From positions 124,001 through 188,000 of the forward strand of contig NZ_JABXOF010000002.1 in the NCBI RefSeq assembly GCF_013375155.1: 64,000 nt of DNA, in the 5' to 3' direction. Each line of letters opens with the position of its first letter. The first letter of the stretch is position 1. Below are positions 9,995-19,026 of the stretch, piece after piece. Origin of the DNA: Serratia ureilytica. GTDB lineage: Bacteria; Pseudomonadota; Gammaproteobacteria; Enterobacterales; Enterobacteriaceae. The notes under the pieces are model-generated. The model was given only the letters and a program-made list of their open reading frames with translations, was not told the origin of the DNA and ran no database searches. The position numbers and the translations under genes were made by a program.

Positions 9995-10241
9995 ATTGTC
10001 CGCAGGCCGATCGGCCGTTAGCGTCTTGTTATCCTTACAGGGTGGGGCATCGCTCATGGACGATAACAACATAGACGGATTACTCTGCTTGAAAGCCGCG
10101 TCAGAGCGCTACGAGACACATTGACTTTCGGGTTCGGCAATATCCGGGATACGGCAGCCGCAGCGGATTTCTCGCCGCCGCCGCGCGAAACGAATGGTTG
10201 AAAGCGGAGTGAATGCGGTCGGGGGAAACGCCCCCGCCGCC
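9995..10241. other. Intergenic region between putA and tcyN, no gene seen
   Basis: Nothing here looks like a gene. A GC-rich stem at about 10212-10240 (read on the minus strand, GGCGGGGGCG against CCCCCGACC) lies just past the tcyN stop and may help end that transcript, but no T-run follows. A 22-codon ORF at 10055 lacks a ribosome site. Confidence 0.5.
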
Positions 10242-10994
10242 TTATTGATTCCGGAACTTGTCGAGGAATTGCTGGGTGCGCTGATGCTGCGGATTGGCGA
10301 ACAGCGCTTTGGCCGGGCCCTGTTCGACGATGCGGCCGTGATCCATAAAGATAACCCGATCGGCTACGTCGCGAGCGAAGCTCATCTCATGGGTGACGAT
10401 CACCATGGTGCGTTTCTCTTCCGCCAGTGAGCGCATGGTATTGAGCACTTCCCCCACCAGCTCGGGATCGAGCGCCGACGTCGGCTCGTCGAACAAAATC
10501 ACCTCCGGCTGCATCGCCAGCGCGCGCGCGATAGCCACCCGCTGCTGCTGCCCGCCGGACAGCCGACGCGGATAAGCCGCCTCTTTGCCGCTCAGGCCCA
10601 CTTTGGCCAGCAACGCGCGAGCACGCTGTTCGGCGCTGGCTTTCGCCTCACCTTTAACGATAACCGGCCCTTCAATGATGTTTTCCAGCACCGAACGGTG
10701 CGGAAACAGGTTGAAGTTCTGGAACACGAAACCGACCTGCTGACGCAGCGCGCGCACCTGATTTTTCTGTTTGCTCAGCGGCTTGCTGCCGTCGATCCGG
10801 ATATCGCCGACGCGGATGGTGCCGGAATCCGGCTCCTCCAGCAGGTTGATGCAGCGCAACAAGGTGGTTTTCCCGGAACCGCTCGGCCCGATGATCGCCA
10901 CCACTTCGCCGGCGTCCACCGCCAGATCGATCCCATGCAGCACCGTCTGACCCTTGAACTGCTTGGTCAATTGCTTAACTTCAATGGCACTCAT
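10242..10994 (-). CDS. tcyN: TcyN-type ATPase of the L-cystine ABC importer
   Basis: This is the ATP-binding subunit that powers import of cystine and related amino acids with TcyL and TcyJ. The 250-residue protein has Walker A (G-P-S-G-S-G-K-T, near residue 35), the ABC signature (L-S-G-G-Q-Q-Q-R, near 147) and Walker B (V-I-L-F-D-E-P-T, near 168). It follows tcyL by three bases in the order binding protein, permease, ATPase. E. coli calls it YecC/TcyN. Substrate is inferred from its place beside dcyD and from the binding protein. Confidence 0.92.
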   Translation of the reverse strand: MSAIEVKQLTKQFKGQTVLHGIDLAVDAGEVVAIIGPSGSGKTTLLRCINLLEEPDSGTIRVGDIRIDGSKPLSKQKNQVRALRQQVGFVFQNFNLFPHRSVLENIIEGPVIVKGEAKASAEQRARALLAKVGLSGKEAAYPRRLSGGQQQRVAIARALAMQPEVILFDEPTSALDPELVGEVLNTMRSLAEEKRTMVIVTHEMSFARDVADRVIFMDHGRIVEQGPAKALFANPQHQRTQQFLDKFRNQ

Positions 10995-10997
10995 GCG

Positions 10998-11660
10998 CTA
11001 CTCCTGATCCTGGCGATTAACGTGGGCTTCCAGACGGTTTTGCAGTGCGGAAAGCAGGGTCGCCATCACCCAGTAAATCAGCGATGCCGCCAGGTACATG
11101 GTGAACACTTCCAGCGTGCGCGAGGTGATCAGCTGCGCCTGGCGGAACAGTTCCGGCACCTGAATGGTGGCGGCCAGCGAAGTGTCTTTCACCAGGCCGA
11201 TAAAACTGTTGCCCAGCGGCGGCAAGGCGGTGCGCGCCGCCTGCGGCAAGATCACCCGGCGCAGGGTTTGCCAACGAGTCATGCCGATGCTGGCGGCGGC
11301 TTCCCACTGCCCTTTATCGATCGACGAAATCGCCGCGCGCAGCGTTTCTGAGGTGTAAGCGGCGGTATTGAGCGACAGGCCAATCAGCGCCGCCGGGAAG
11401 GGATCGAATTCAACGCCGAACTGCGGCAGACCGTAATAGATCATAAACAGCTGGGCGATCAGCGGCGTGCCGCGGAACAGCGATACGTAAATGCGCGACA
11501 GCCACGACAGCGGCCAAAGCGGCGAAAGGCGCATCAGCGCCAGCAGAAAACCGAGCAACAGGCCGAACGCCATGCCGCCCAGGCTAAGCTGGAGCGTCAG
11601 TATTGCGCCCTTCAATAAAAATGGCGCTGAATCCAGCGCCAGTTGAATACTTTCGTGCAT
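10998..11660 (-). CDS. tcyL: TcyL-type permease of the L-cystine ABC importer
   Basis: This is the inner-membrane channel of the cystine importer and is expected to act as a dimer. The 220-residue protein is of the His/Glu/Gln permease type with about five membrane segments. It shows the coupling-loop sequence E-A-A-S-I-G-M-T near residue 120, which contacts the ATPase. Its start overlaps the tcyJ stop by one base and it is three bases before tcyN, so the three genes are translationally linked. Confidence 0.92.
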   Translation of the reverse strand: MHESIQLALDSAPFLLKGAILTLQLSLGGMAFGLLLGFLLALMRLSPLWPLSWLSRIYVSLFRGTPLIAQLFMIYYGLPQFGVEFDPFPAALIGLSLNTAAYTSETLRAAISSIDKGQWEAAASIGMTRWQTLRRVILPQAARTALPPLGNSFIGLVKDTSLAATIQVPELFRQAQLITSRTLEVFTMYLAASLIYWVMATLLSALQNRLEAHVNRQDQE

Positions 11661-12466
11661 TATTTAGTTACGTCCGCGCCAAACCATTTCTCGGAGATCT
11701 TCGCCAGCGTGCCGTCTTTTTGCATCTCGGCGATCGCCTGGTCAATCGCGGCCAGCAGCTCTGGGTTATTCTTGCGCAGCGCCACGCCGGACTCCTGGCG
11801 GGAGAATGCCGGGCCGGCCACCGCCAGCGTATCGCCGGTTTTCTTCACCAGATCCAGCGCCGCCAGACGGTCCACCAGAATGGCGTTGATACGGCCGACG
11901 CGCAGATCCTGATACTTGGTCGGATCATCGTCGTAAGTGCGCACGTCTACACCCTGCACGTTCGCACGCAGCCATTGCTCATAGTTGGTGCCCAGGCCAA
12001 CGCCGACCTTCTTGCCCTTCAGGTCTTCCGGCTTGGTGATCGTGCCTTCGTTGCCCTTTTTCACCAGCGCCTGAATGCCGGAAACGGTGTAAGGGGTGGA
12101 GAAGTCATATTTCTTCTTGCGCTCATCGGAGATTGTCACCTGGTTGATCACCACGTCGATGCGTTTTGACTCCAGCGACGCCAGCATGCCGTCCCACTTG
12201 GTCGGGTTCAGCTTGGCTTTCACGCCCAGATGTTGCGCCAGCGCGTTGGCGAAATCCACTTCGAAACCGGTCAATTTGCCGTCTTCACCCTGGAAGCTGA
12301 ACGGCGGATAGGTGCCTTCCAGCCCGACGATCAGCGTGCCGCGCTGTTTCACCTGCTGCAGCAGATTGTCGGCGGCATAGGCTTGAGTCGTCACACCGGC
12401 GGCCAATGCGATACCCACCACGCCCAACAACCATTGACGACGAACTTTCGCAAACATCATAAACAC
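11660..12466 (-). CDS. tcyJ: TcyJ (FliY), periplasmic cystine-binding protein
   Basis: TcyJ, formerly FliY, captures cystine in the periplasm for TcyL-TcyN. The 268-residue product starts with a signal peptide that appears to end at A-Y-A before A-D. The rest is a family 3 solute-binding fold, with Y-P-P-F-S-F and G-F-E-V-D-F-A segments typical of polar amino acid binders. Its older name reflects its place beside fliA-fliZ, not a motility role. It lies 109 bases after dcyD, enough for its own promoter. Confidence 0.93.
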   Translation of the reverse strand: MFMMFAKVRRQWLLGVVGIALAAGVTTQAYAADNLLQQVKQRGTLIVGLEGTYPPFSFQGEDGKLTGFEVDFANALAQHLGVKAKLNPTKWDGMLASLESKRIDVVINQVTISDERKKKYDFSTPYTVSGIQALVKKGNEGTITKPEDLKGKKVGVGLGTNYEQWLRANVQGVDVRTYDDDPTKYQDLRVGRINAILVDRLAALDLVKKTGDTLAVAGPAFSRQESGVALRKNNPELLAAIDQAIAEMQKDGTLAKISEKWFGADVTK

Positions 12467-12575
12467 CCCTGTGTGTTATTTATCTTTTTTGATATCAGCA
12501 CTTTAACAGTGCGACCGTCCGCATAAAGGAATATAACTTTATAAATATAGTTCAAAATGGAATAACAAGCGGCAT

Positions 12576-13568
12576 TTACACCTGCGGATGGTAGGCGAAC
12601 AGCGCCGGCGCACCGCCGGTGTGAACGAACAGGATGGGCCCTTCATCGCGGAAGCGCCGCTGGGCGATGCCGTCGATCAAACCGGCCATCGCTTTGCCGG
12701 TATATACCGGATCCAGCAATACCCCCTCTTGCTGCGCCAGCAGCTGCACCGCCGCCATGCCTTCTTCATTCGGCATGCCGTACTGCGGCGCGAAGTAATC
12801 GTCCCACAGCGCGATCGGCGCCAGTTCGTCGATATTCAGCGAACAGGCCAGGGCTTTCTGGATTTGTTCCACCTTCGGCAACTGATCGATCACGGTGCGC
12901 GAGACCGTCACGCCGATCAACTCGGTTTCAGGCAGCAGCTGTTGCAGCCCCACCGCCAGCCCGGCGTGGGTGCCTGCGCTGCCGGACGCCACCACCACCG
13001 AACTGAACGCCACGTTGCTGCGTTGGCTCTGTTCGGCGATTTCCAATGCGCACTGCACGTATCCCAGCGCGCCCAGCGCATTGGAGCCGCCCACCGGCAC
13101 CACGTAAGGCCGGAAGCCCTGCGCCTCGAGGCGCGTCGCCAGCTCCGCCAGCTGCTGCTGCGGATCGTGCAGCGCTTCGCACATCACCACTTCGGCGTTG
13201 AACAAGCCGAGCAACAGGCGGTTGCCGTTGGTCAGGTAGTTTTCCGCGCGGGTATCGATAGGGTTTTCCAGCAGCGCGACGCAGTGCAGGCCCAGTTTCG
13301 CCGCCACCGCCGCCGTCTGGCGCACGTGGTTGGATTGAATGGCGCCGGCGGTAACCAGCGTATCGGCGCCTTGCCTCAGCGCATCGGCAGCCAGAAACTC
13401 AAGCTTTCTCAGCTTGTTGCCGCCCAGGGCCATAGGGGTGACATCGTCACGTTTAAGGTAGATTTCACGGCCGAGATAATCGGAGAGACGGGACAGCTTT
13501 TCCAGCGGCGTGGCGACGCCAACCAGATCCAGACGCGGAAATTGCGCCAGTTGTTGTTGCAGGTTCAC
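12576..13568 (-). CDS. dcyD: DcyD, D-cysteine desulfhydrase
   Basis: DcyD is a pyridoxal-phosphate enzyme that breaks D-cysteine into pyruvate, ammonia and sulfide. The 330-residue protein matches the family length. The expected cofactor lysine is in G-G-N-K-L-R-K near residue 51, S-N-H-V-R-Q lies near residue 79, and a glycine-rich phosphate loop (A-S-G-S-A-G-T-H) is near residue 195. It is an ACC-deaminase relative, but the fliA-fliZ-dcyD-tcyJ order points to cysteine metabolism. Confidence 0.93.
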   Translation of the reverse strand: MNLQQQLAQFPRLDLVGVATPLEKLSRLSDYLGREIYLKRDDVTPMALGGNKLRKLEFLAADALRQGADTLVTAGAIQSNHVRQTAAVAAKLGLHCVALLENPIDTRAENYLTNGNRLLLGLFNAEVVMCEALHDPQQQLAELATRLEAQGFRPYVVPVGGSNALGALGYVQCALEIAEQSQRSNVAFSSVVVASGSAGTHAGLAVGLQQLLPETELIGVTVSRTVIDQLPKVEQIQKALACSLNIDELAPIALWDDYFAPQYGMPNEEGMAAVQLLAQQEGVLLDPVYTGKAMAGLIDGIAQRRFRDEGPILFVHTGGAPALFAYHPQV

Positions 13569-13666
13569 TACTTCCCCCCAGGGAATCGAGTATCAACATC
13601 TGATAACCGATAGATTTAGCAGATGTGAACTGAATAATCATCCTTTATCACGGGGGGATCCGCAGA

Positions 13667-13686
13667 CCCCGGCCCAGCGGCCGGGG
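13667..13686 (-). other. GC-rich hairpin between fliZ and dcyD
   Basis: A perfect eight-base stem (CCCCGGCC and GGCCGGGG) has a four-base loop and begins seven bases after the fliZ stop on the minus strand. No T-run follows in either direction. It could slow read-through or protect the fliAZ message end. Confidence 0.5.
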
Positions 13687-13692
13687 AAAATC

Positions 13693-14202
13693 TCAGTAGC
13701 TGCGCTGCCAGGCGAGATACTGATCGTATTTGCGCAGCGCAATGCGATAGTTGTTGTGCGCCGCGGTAGGCAGATCGTCGATAATGCGCTGATGGCTGGC
13801 GCAGTTGGCGAACTTGTCCGCCGGGTAATTACGCGCCACCAGCATTTCGTCCAGCCGGCGCAGCCGCACCACGTACTCGCGAATGGTGCTGTGGCTCATC
13901 TCGGTCTGTTCGAACAGATATTGCTTGAACGCCATGATGTCGAAATAGCTCGGGTGGCTGTTGCAGGAAATCTCGCTGCAAAAGCGGCACAGCGCGGTCA
14001 GCTCATGCTGCACGTTTTGCCAGACCGCATCGTCGATCGGCTGATCCATGCGCGCGATGGCTTCTTTATTGATTATCTTGCCGCGAAACACCAGCGCCAT
14101 GCGGTCCAACAATTTACCGCACTGGGAGCAATGGGTCTGGCTGTGCTTGTAATCTTTCAGGTAACGGCTAAGCGGCCGTTTCTTCAACAGTATTCCTGGC
14201 AT
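13693..14202 (-). CDS. fliZ: FliZ, flagellar/curli regulatory protein
   Basis: In E. coli and Salmonella, FliZ is made with FliA; it raises FlhDC activity in Salmonella and represses sigma-S genes in E. coli. The 169-residue product has the family N-terminus (K-K-R-P-L-S-R-Y-L-K-D), a C-x-x-C pair (T-H-C-S-Q-C), a second C-x-x-C pair (C-R-F-C) and a C-terminal integrase-like DNA-binding part. I set the start at 14202 because residue count before R-P-L-S then equals E. coli FliZ; an ATG at 14232 would add ten residues. Neither has a clear ribosome site, so coupling to fliA, 26 or 56 bases upstream, is likely. Confidence 0.9.
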   Translation of the reverse strand: MPGILLKKRPLSRYLKDYKHSQTHCSQCGKLLDRMALVFRGKIINKEAIARMDQPIDDAVWQNVQHELTALCRFCSEISCNSHPSYFDIMAFKQYLFEQTEMSHSTIREYVVRLRRLDEMLVARNYPADKFANCASHQRIIDDLPTAAHNNYRIALRKYDQYLAWQRSY

Positions 14203-14258
14203 AAGGGGCAGTCCGATTGTCGCATGAGTCATCGAGTTGAGGGGGCGGCAGCCCGCCG

Positions 14259-14981
14259 TCAGGTATCGTTCGCCAGCCGCGCACGCAGCCGTTTGATCGC
14301 CTGACTGTGCAGTTGACTGACGCGGGATTCCCCGACGTCCAGCACGGCGCCGATCTCTTTGAGATTCAACTCTTCCTGGTAATACAGCGTCAGCACCATT
14401 TTTTCGCGCTCCGGCAACGCCTCGATGGCGTCGATCACTCGCTGGCGCAGGCTGCCTTCCAACAGGTGATGCAGTGGGTTGGCCTCTTCATGCCCTTCCA
14501 GCATCGGTTCCGCGTTTTCGCCATGCTCCTCGCGCCATTCGTCGTAAGAGAAAAGCTGGCTGTTATTGGTGTCCAACAGAATTTGACGGTACTCATCCAG
14601 CGAAATATTCAGCGTCTGCGCCACTTCCGTCTCGCTCGCCGGCCGGCCATAACGCTGTTCCAGTTGCCGCATCACCTGCGCGACCTCGCGCGCGTGGCGC
14701 CGCACGCTGCGCGGCACCCAGTCGCGGCTGCGTAGCTCGTCGAGCATCGCGCCGCGAATGCGCTGCACCGCATAGGTGGTAAAGGCGGTTCCCTGTAGGG
14801 CGTCATAACGCTCAACGGCGTTCAATAACCCGATTCCCCCGGCCTGCAGCAAGTCGTCAAGCTCCACGCTGGCGGGCAACCTGACCTGCAGGCGCAGCGC
14901 CTCGTGGCGCACTAACGGGACGTAGCGCAGCCAGAGAGAATTTTTGTCCATCACGCCTTCGGCGGTATACAGATCGCTCAC
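14259..14981 (-). CDS. fliA: FliA, flagellar sigma-28 factor
   Basis: FliA directs RNA polymerase to late flagellar and chemotaxis promoters and is blocked by FlgM until the hook is complete. The 240-residue protein has sigma region 2 (R-Y-D-A-L-Q-G-T-A-F-T-T-Y-A near residue 57), region 3, and region 4 with the helix-turn-helix L-K-E-I-G-A-V-L-D-V-G-E-S-R-V-S near residue 206. The start codon is GTG at 14981, as in E. coli. It leads fliA-fliZ, and at least six matching sigma-28 promoters occur in the window. Confidence 0.97.
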   Translation of the reverse strand: MSDLYTAEGVMDKNSLWLRYVPLVRHEALRLQVRLPASVELDDLLQAGGIGLLNAVERYDALQGTAFTTYAVQRIRGAMLDELRSRDWVPRSVRRHAREVAQVMRQLEQRYGRPASETEVAQTLNISLDEYRQILLDTNNSQLFSYDEWREEHGENAEPMLEGHEEANPLHHLLEGSLRQRVIDAIEALPEREKMVLTLYYQEELNLKEIGAVLDVGESRVSQLHSQAIKRLRARLANDT

Positions 14982-15107
14982 TATGTCTTAAACCTGCGGA
15001 TAAGAGAGTCAGCGCTATTATGCGTAGGGGGCGAAATGCCAATCGGCTGAACAGTCACACAAAACGGGCTTTATTTGCGCCATGTAATAACCGCGCGGTG
15101 CGCGAGC

Positions 15108-15135
15108 ATAAAAAAACCCCGCCGAAGCGGGGTTT
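15108..15135 (-). terminator. Rho-independent terminator after fliC
   Basis: A perfect nine-base stem (AAACCCCGC and GCGGGGTTT, 15114-15135) with a four-base loop is followed on the minus strand by a run of T residues. It lies about 28 bases past the fliC stop. Confidence 0.95.
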
Positions 15136-15163
15136 CTTTGCGACAGTTAATCGGGAGAGACGA

Positions 15164-16231
15164 TTAACGCAGCAGGGACAGAACGTTCTGAGTAGACTGG
15201 TTAGCCTGTGCCAGAACAGAGGTGCCAGCCTGTTGCAGGATGTTGGCACGGCTCATGTTGGACACTTCGGTCGCGTAGTCAGCATCCTGAATACGGGACT
15301 GAGAAGCGGACAGGTTGTTCACGGTGCTGTTCAGGTTGTTGATAACAGAATCGAAACGGTTCTGTACCGCACCCAGAGAAGAACGCAGGCCGTCAACCTG
15401 TGCCAGCGCTTTGTCCAGGGTTGCCAGTGGATCTTTAACGTCAGTAACGTCAGCACCCTTGGTTACAACGCCTTTGTCGTCGATTTTCGCAGTAGCGTAG
15501 GTTTTTGCGCCAGTCGCTGCATCAGTAGTCTGAATGTAGTAACCTTCTTTACCGTCTTTGTCTTTACCGGAAACCAGAGTCGCTTTCTCTAAAGCGCCAC
15601 CAGTTTTGGAAGATTCAGCCAGGTCGAAAGCAACATCTTTACCGGTGTCATCTTTAACCATGGCTTTATCGGCAATTGCAGAGCCAATTTTGGTGCCTTT
15701 TTCGGTTACATCGAAACCAGTCAGACCCAGTTTGCCAGAATCGATCTTCTGCAGGTCGATATCGATGGTTTCACCGTCGTTAGCGCCAACCTGGATAGTC
15801 AGTTTCTGATCGCTGCTCAGCACTTTCACGCCGTTGAAGTCAGTCTGCTCGGAGATACGGTTGATTTCCGACATGCGCTGAGTGATTTCGTCCTGGATGG
15901 ATTTCAGGTCGCTGGTGGAGTTAGAACCGTTCTGCGCCTGTACGGTCAGACGACGGATGTTCTGCAGGTTGTCGTTAACTTCGTTCAGTGCGCCTTCAGT
16001 GGTCTGCGCCAGAGAGATACCGTCGTTGGCGTTACGGGAAGCCTGAGTCAGGCCTTTGATGTTAGCGGTGAAACGGTTGGAGATCGCCTGACCCGCAGCA
16101 TCGTCTTTCGCGCTGTTGATACGCAGACCGGAAGACAGACGCTCAATCGCAGTGCCCAGAGAAGACTGAGATTTGTTCAGGTTGTTCTGCGCCATCAGAG
16201 ACAGGCTGTTAGTGTTGATTACTTGTGCCAT
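15164..16231 (-). CDS. fliC: FliC, flagellin
   Basis: FliC is the filament subunit. The 355-residue protein has conserved helical ends (M-A-Q-V-I-N-T-N-S at the N-terminus, L-S-L-L-R at the C-terminus) that form filament domains D0 and D1. A short variable middle, about residues 170-270, would be surface exposed. The R-R-L-T-V-Q stretch near residue 92 corresponds to the region sensed by host TLR5 in related flagellins. Codon use differs from its GC-rich neighbours, with a bias to highly expressed codons. AAGGA precedes the ATG, a sigma-28 promoter lies upstream, and a strong terminator follows. Confidence 0.97.
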   Translation of the reverse strand: MAQVINTNSLSLMAQNNLNKSQSSLGTAIERLSSGLRINSAKDDAAGQAISNRFTANIKGLTQASRNANDGISLAQTTEGALNEVNDNLQNIRRLTVQAQNGSNSTSDLKSIQDEITQRMSEINRISEQTDFNGVKVLSSDQKLTIQVGANDGETIDIDLQKIDSGKLGLTGFDVTEKGTKIGSAIADKAMVKDDTGKDVAFDLAESSKTGGALEKATLVSGKDKDGKEGYYIQTTDAATGAKTYATAKIDDKGVVTKGADVTDVKDPLATLDKALAQVDGLRSSLGAVQNRFDSVINNLNSTVNNLSASQSRIQDADYATEVSNMSRANILQQAGTSVLAQANQSTQNVLSLLR

Positions 16232-16324
16232 TGTTTGCTTTCCTTACGAGTCAGTTGCGTTCTTCGCAACACAGTTAAAAGGTTCGGGCTTGTTTGCCCA
16301 CGGCGTCAACCACCGTCCCCTCAG

Positions 16325-16351
16325 GTATCGGCCCTCCCCTAACAACCTTTA
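16325..16351 (-). promoter_or_regulatory. Sigma-28 promoter of fliC
   Basis: On the minus strand TAAA is followed after exactly 15 bases by GCCGATAC, one base from the ideal GCCGATAA. It lies 94 bases before the fliC ATG, leaving a leader of about 85 bases. Confidence 0.9.
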
Positions 16352-16445
16352 GAATTTTTTTAATTTTTTTTGCGTCCGCCGCAATGGCGGAAATAACGCG
16401 GTTTTTCCCTCTTCTATTGCGCCATCGGTTTTTTGTTTTTTTCGG

Positions 16446-16472
16446 TAAACTTTTTCATCACTGGGCCGATAA
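16446..16472 (+). promoter_or_regulatory. Sigma-28 promoter of fliDST
   Basis: TAAA, 15 bases and GCCGATAA form a perfect FliA consensus site, 40 bases before the fliD ATG. With the fliC promoter it forms a back-to-back pair in the fliC-fliD gap. Confidence 0.95.
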
Positions 16473-16512
16473 CGCGTAAAGCGAATAAAGTCATAATCAA
16501 GGAGAATTACCC

Positions 16513-17913
16513 ATGGCAACGATCAGTTCATTAGGTCTCGGCTCAGGACTCGACCTCAATGGCCTGCTGGACAAGCTGACCAAAGCGGAACAACAGCGCC
16601 TGACCCCTTACACCACCAAACAATCCAGCTATAAAGCCCAGTTGACCGGTTACGGCACGCTAAAGGGCGCGTTGGAAAAATTCGACAACCTCAGCAAAGA
16701 GATGGCGAAAGAGGACTTCTTCAAGGCCACCACCGCCACCGAACATGACGCCTTCAAGATCACCACCAACGCCAAGGCGGTGCCGGGCAACTATGTGGTG
16801 GAAGTGAAGAACCTGGCGCAGGCGCAAACCCTGACCACTCAGGCGAAAGTCAGCGACCAGGGCGAAAAATTAGGTAAAGAAGGCATCACCAACCGCTCTC
16901 TGACCATCACCGCCGGCAACCCGCCGAAAGAAACCAAAATCCCGCTCAGCGACGATCAAACCTCGCTGGTTGAGATGCGCGACGCCATCAACGGCGCCAA
17001 GGCCGGCGTCACCGCCAGCATCATGCGCGTCGGCGACAACGACTACCAGCTGGCGATCAGCTCTTCCACCACCGGCGAAAACAACAAGATCTCCCTCCAG
17101 GTCGACAATGACGACAAACTGGGCGATATCCTGAACTACAACGCCACCCGCGGCACCACCACCGCCATGAAGCAGACGGTCGCGCCGCAGGACGCGGAGC
17201 TGATGGTGAACGGCACGGCCATCAAACGCAGCACCAACTCGATCAGCGATGCCCTGCAGGGCGTCACCATCGATCTGAAAACCAAAACCAAAACCGATGA
17301 ACCGCAACACCTGGTGATCAGCACCAACACCGCCGGCACCACCGACAAGATCAAAGAGTGGGTCGACAGCTATAACTCGCTGCTGGACACCTTCAACTCG
17401 CTGTCCAAGTTCACCCCGGTGAAAACCGGCGAAGCGCCAAACCCAACCAACGGCCCGCTGCTGGGCGACAACACCCTGCGCGGCATTCAGTCGTCGATCA
17501 AAAGCGCGCTGAGCGCCGCCCAGGACAACCCGGAGTTGAAAGGCCTGGGCAACCTCGGCATTTCCACCAACACCAAAACCGGCAAGTTGGAAATCGACAG
17601 CGCCAAGCTGAAGAAAGCGATGGATGAGAAGCCGGATCAGGTCAGCAACTTCTTCGTCGGTAACGGCAAAGACACCGGCATGGCCACCGAGATCCACAAC
17701 GAGATCCAGAGCTACATCAAATCCGGCGGCATCATCGAGAACTCGACCAAAAGCATCAACACTAACCTCGATCGCCTGAACAGCCAGATCACCACGGTCA
17801 CGGCCAGCATTCAAAACACCATCGATCGTTATAAACAACAGTTCGTTCAGCTGGATACCATGATGTCGAAAATGAACGGCACCAGTAACTATTTGGCTCA
17901 ACAGTTCAAGTAA
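16513..17913 (+). CDS. fliD: FliD, filament cap protein
   Basis: FliD forms the cap at the filament tip under which flagellin folds. The 466-residue protein has the family N-terminal sequence (S-S-L-G-L-G-S-G-L-D-L) and an N-terminal helical domain. A variable middle follows, and the C-terminal coiled-coil part runs from about residue 400 (N-R-L-N-S-Q-I-T). GGAG precedes the ATG and a sigma-28 promoter is 40 bases upstream. It leads fliD-fliS-fliT; FliT is its export chaperone. Confidence 0.96.
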   Translation: MATISSLGLGSGLDLNGLLDKLTKAEQQRLTPYTTKQSSYKAQLTGYGTLKGALEKFDNLSKEMAKEDFFKATTATEHDAFKITTNAKAVPGNYVVEVKNLAQAQTLTTQAKVSDQGEKLGKEGITNRSLTITAGNPPKETKIPLSDDQTSLVEMRDAINGAKAGVTASIMRVGDNDYQLAISSSTTGENNKISLQVDNDDKLGDILNYNATRGTTTAMKQTVAPQDAELMVNGTAIKRSTNSISDALQGVTIDLKTKTKTDEPQHLVISTNTAGTTDKIKEWVDSYNSLLDTFNSLSKFTPVKTGEAPNPTNGPLLGDNTLRGIQSSIKSALSAAQDNPELKGLGNLGISTNTKTGKLEIDSAKLKKAMDEKPDQVSNFFVGNGKDTGMATEIHNEIQSYIKSGGIIENSTKSINTNLDRLNSQITTVTASIQNTIDRYKQQFVQLDTMMSKMNGTSNYLAQQFK

Positions 17914-17939
17914 CCCTTTAACAAGGCAAAGAAAACAGC

Positions 17940-18350
17940 ATGTATAACCGTAGCGGCACTCAGGCCTATGCACAGGTCAGTCTGGAAAGCGGCGCCATGA
18001 GCGCCAGCCCGCACCAGTTAATCGTGATGTTGTTCGACGGGGCGCTCAGCGCCCTGCTTCGCGCACGCATCCTGATGAACCAGGGCGATATCGCTGGCAA
18101 AGGCATGGCGCTCTCCAAAGCCATCAACATCATCGACAACGGCCTGAAAAGCGGCCTCGATCCTCAGCAGGGCGGCGAGATCGCCGAAAACCTGGCGGCG
18201 TTATACGACTATATGAAGCGTCGCCTGATGCAGGCCAATCTGCACAACGACGAAGCGGCGATTGCCGAGGTGGTCAAACTGCTGGAAAACATCGCCGACG
18301 CCTGGCGCCAGATCGGCCCCAACTACCAACCTTCGCAGGACGCCGTGTAA
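17940..18350 (+). CDS. fliS: FliS, flagellin export chaperone
   Basis: FliS binds the C-terminal end of FliC in the cytoplasm, prevents early polymerisation and delivers it to the export gate. The 136-residue helical protein shows the family N-terminus (Y-x-x-x-x-x-x-A-Y-x-Q) and [13 protein letters not shown] near residue 23. It follows fliD by 26 bases, and its TAA stop overlaps the fliT ATG by one base. Confidence 0.96.
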   Translation: MYNRSGTQAYAQVSLESGAMSASPHQLIVMLFDGALSALLRARILMNQGDIAGKGMALSKAINIIDNGLKSGLDPQQGGEIAENLAALYDYMKRRLMQANLHNDEAAIAEVVKLLENIADAWRQIGPNYQPSQDAV

Positions 18351-18718
18351 TGGAACGTCAACAGCAGCTGTTAGCCGCTTATCAACAAATTTACACCCTG
18401 AGCAGCCAAATGATCGCGCTGGCGCAAACCGGGCGCTGGGAAGAGCTCGTCGAGCTTGAGTTCGCCTACGTGACGGCGGTGGAAAAAACCGCCGCCTTTA
18501 CCGGGCAAGCCGGCCCGTCCATGGCGTTGCAGGAGATGTTGCGCAATAAGCTGCAACAGATCCTCGACAACGAAACCGAGCTCAAACGTCTGTTGCAGCA
18601 ACGGATGGATGAGCTGAAAACGCTTATTGAACAGTCAACGCGCCAAAACGTGGTCAACAACACCTACGGCCAGTTTCATGACCGCGCGCTGCTGCTGGGA
18701 GAGCCACAGGTCCGATAA
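18350..18718 (+). CDS. fliT: FliT, FliD export chaperone and FlhDC antagonist
   Basis: FliT guards FliD before export and, in Salmonella, also binds FlhDC to lower early flagellar gene expression. The 122-residue product is acidic and almost wholly helical, the normal size. Its start overlaps the fliS stop by one base, so translation is coupled. Sequence conservation in this family is low, so position and size carry weight. No clear terminator follows in the next 300 bases. Confidence 0.92.
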   Translation: MERQQQLLAAYQQIYTLSSQMIALAQTGRWEELVELEFAYVTAVEKTAAFTGQAGPSMALQEMLRNKLQQILDNETELKRLLQQRMDELKTLIEQSTRQNVVNNTYGQFHDRALLLGEPQVR

Positions 18719-19026
18719 GATCGACAATACTGACGAAAATGGATTAAATAGCACTATGCGCTATTACCCTCGGGTTACGTTAGGATATTAATCTATGGCA
18801 TTTGAATTATTCAGTTTATGGGTAATTGGTAAAATGCGCGCTTCGAGCCTGGCTCTCACTTTAATGGATAAACATCATCCCGACACGGACGTTTTCTGTT
18901 CATCAGGAAATTGATTTTTGATAGATAAAACTCGCCGCTGTGTTTCACGGCCCATGGAAAAATGTTGCTCCAGCGCGGATCAAAGCGTAAAGATATTCCC
19001 AGATAATGGCTGCGAAATGAATATCG
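18719..19026. other. Intergenic region between fliT and the AraC-type gene
   Basis: The 308 bases hold no ORF with a credible start and no stem with a T-run, so fliDST transcripts might run into the next gene. The DNA is richer in A and T than the flanking genes, consistent with a promoter region for the regulator. Confidence 0.4.

Noticed and set aside
10055-10123. A 22-codon ORF after putA
   Set aside because: It has no ribosome site, lies just after a strong terminator, and has no hydrophobic or other notable feature.
14982-15060. A possible sigma-28 promoter for fliA (GCCGATTG near 15045)
   Set aside because: The -10 differs in its end bases and the nearest TAAA lies 22 bases upstream instead of 15. 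A class 2 promoter is more likely, but I could not place it.
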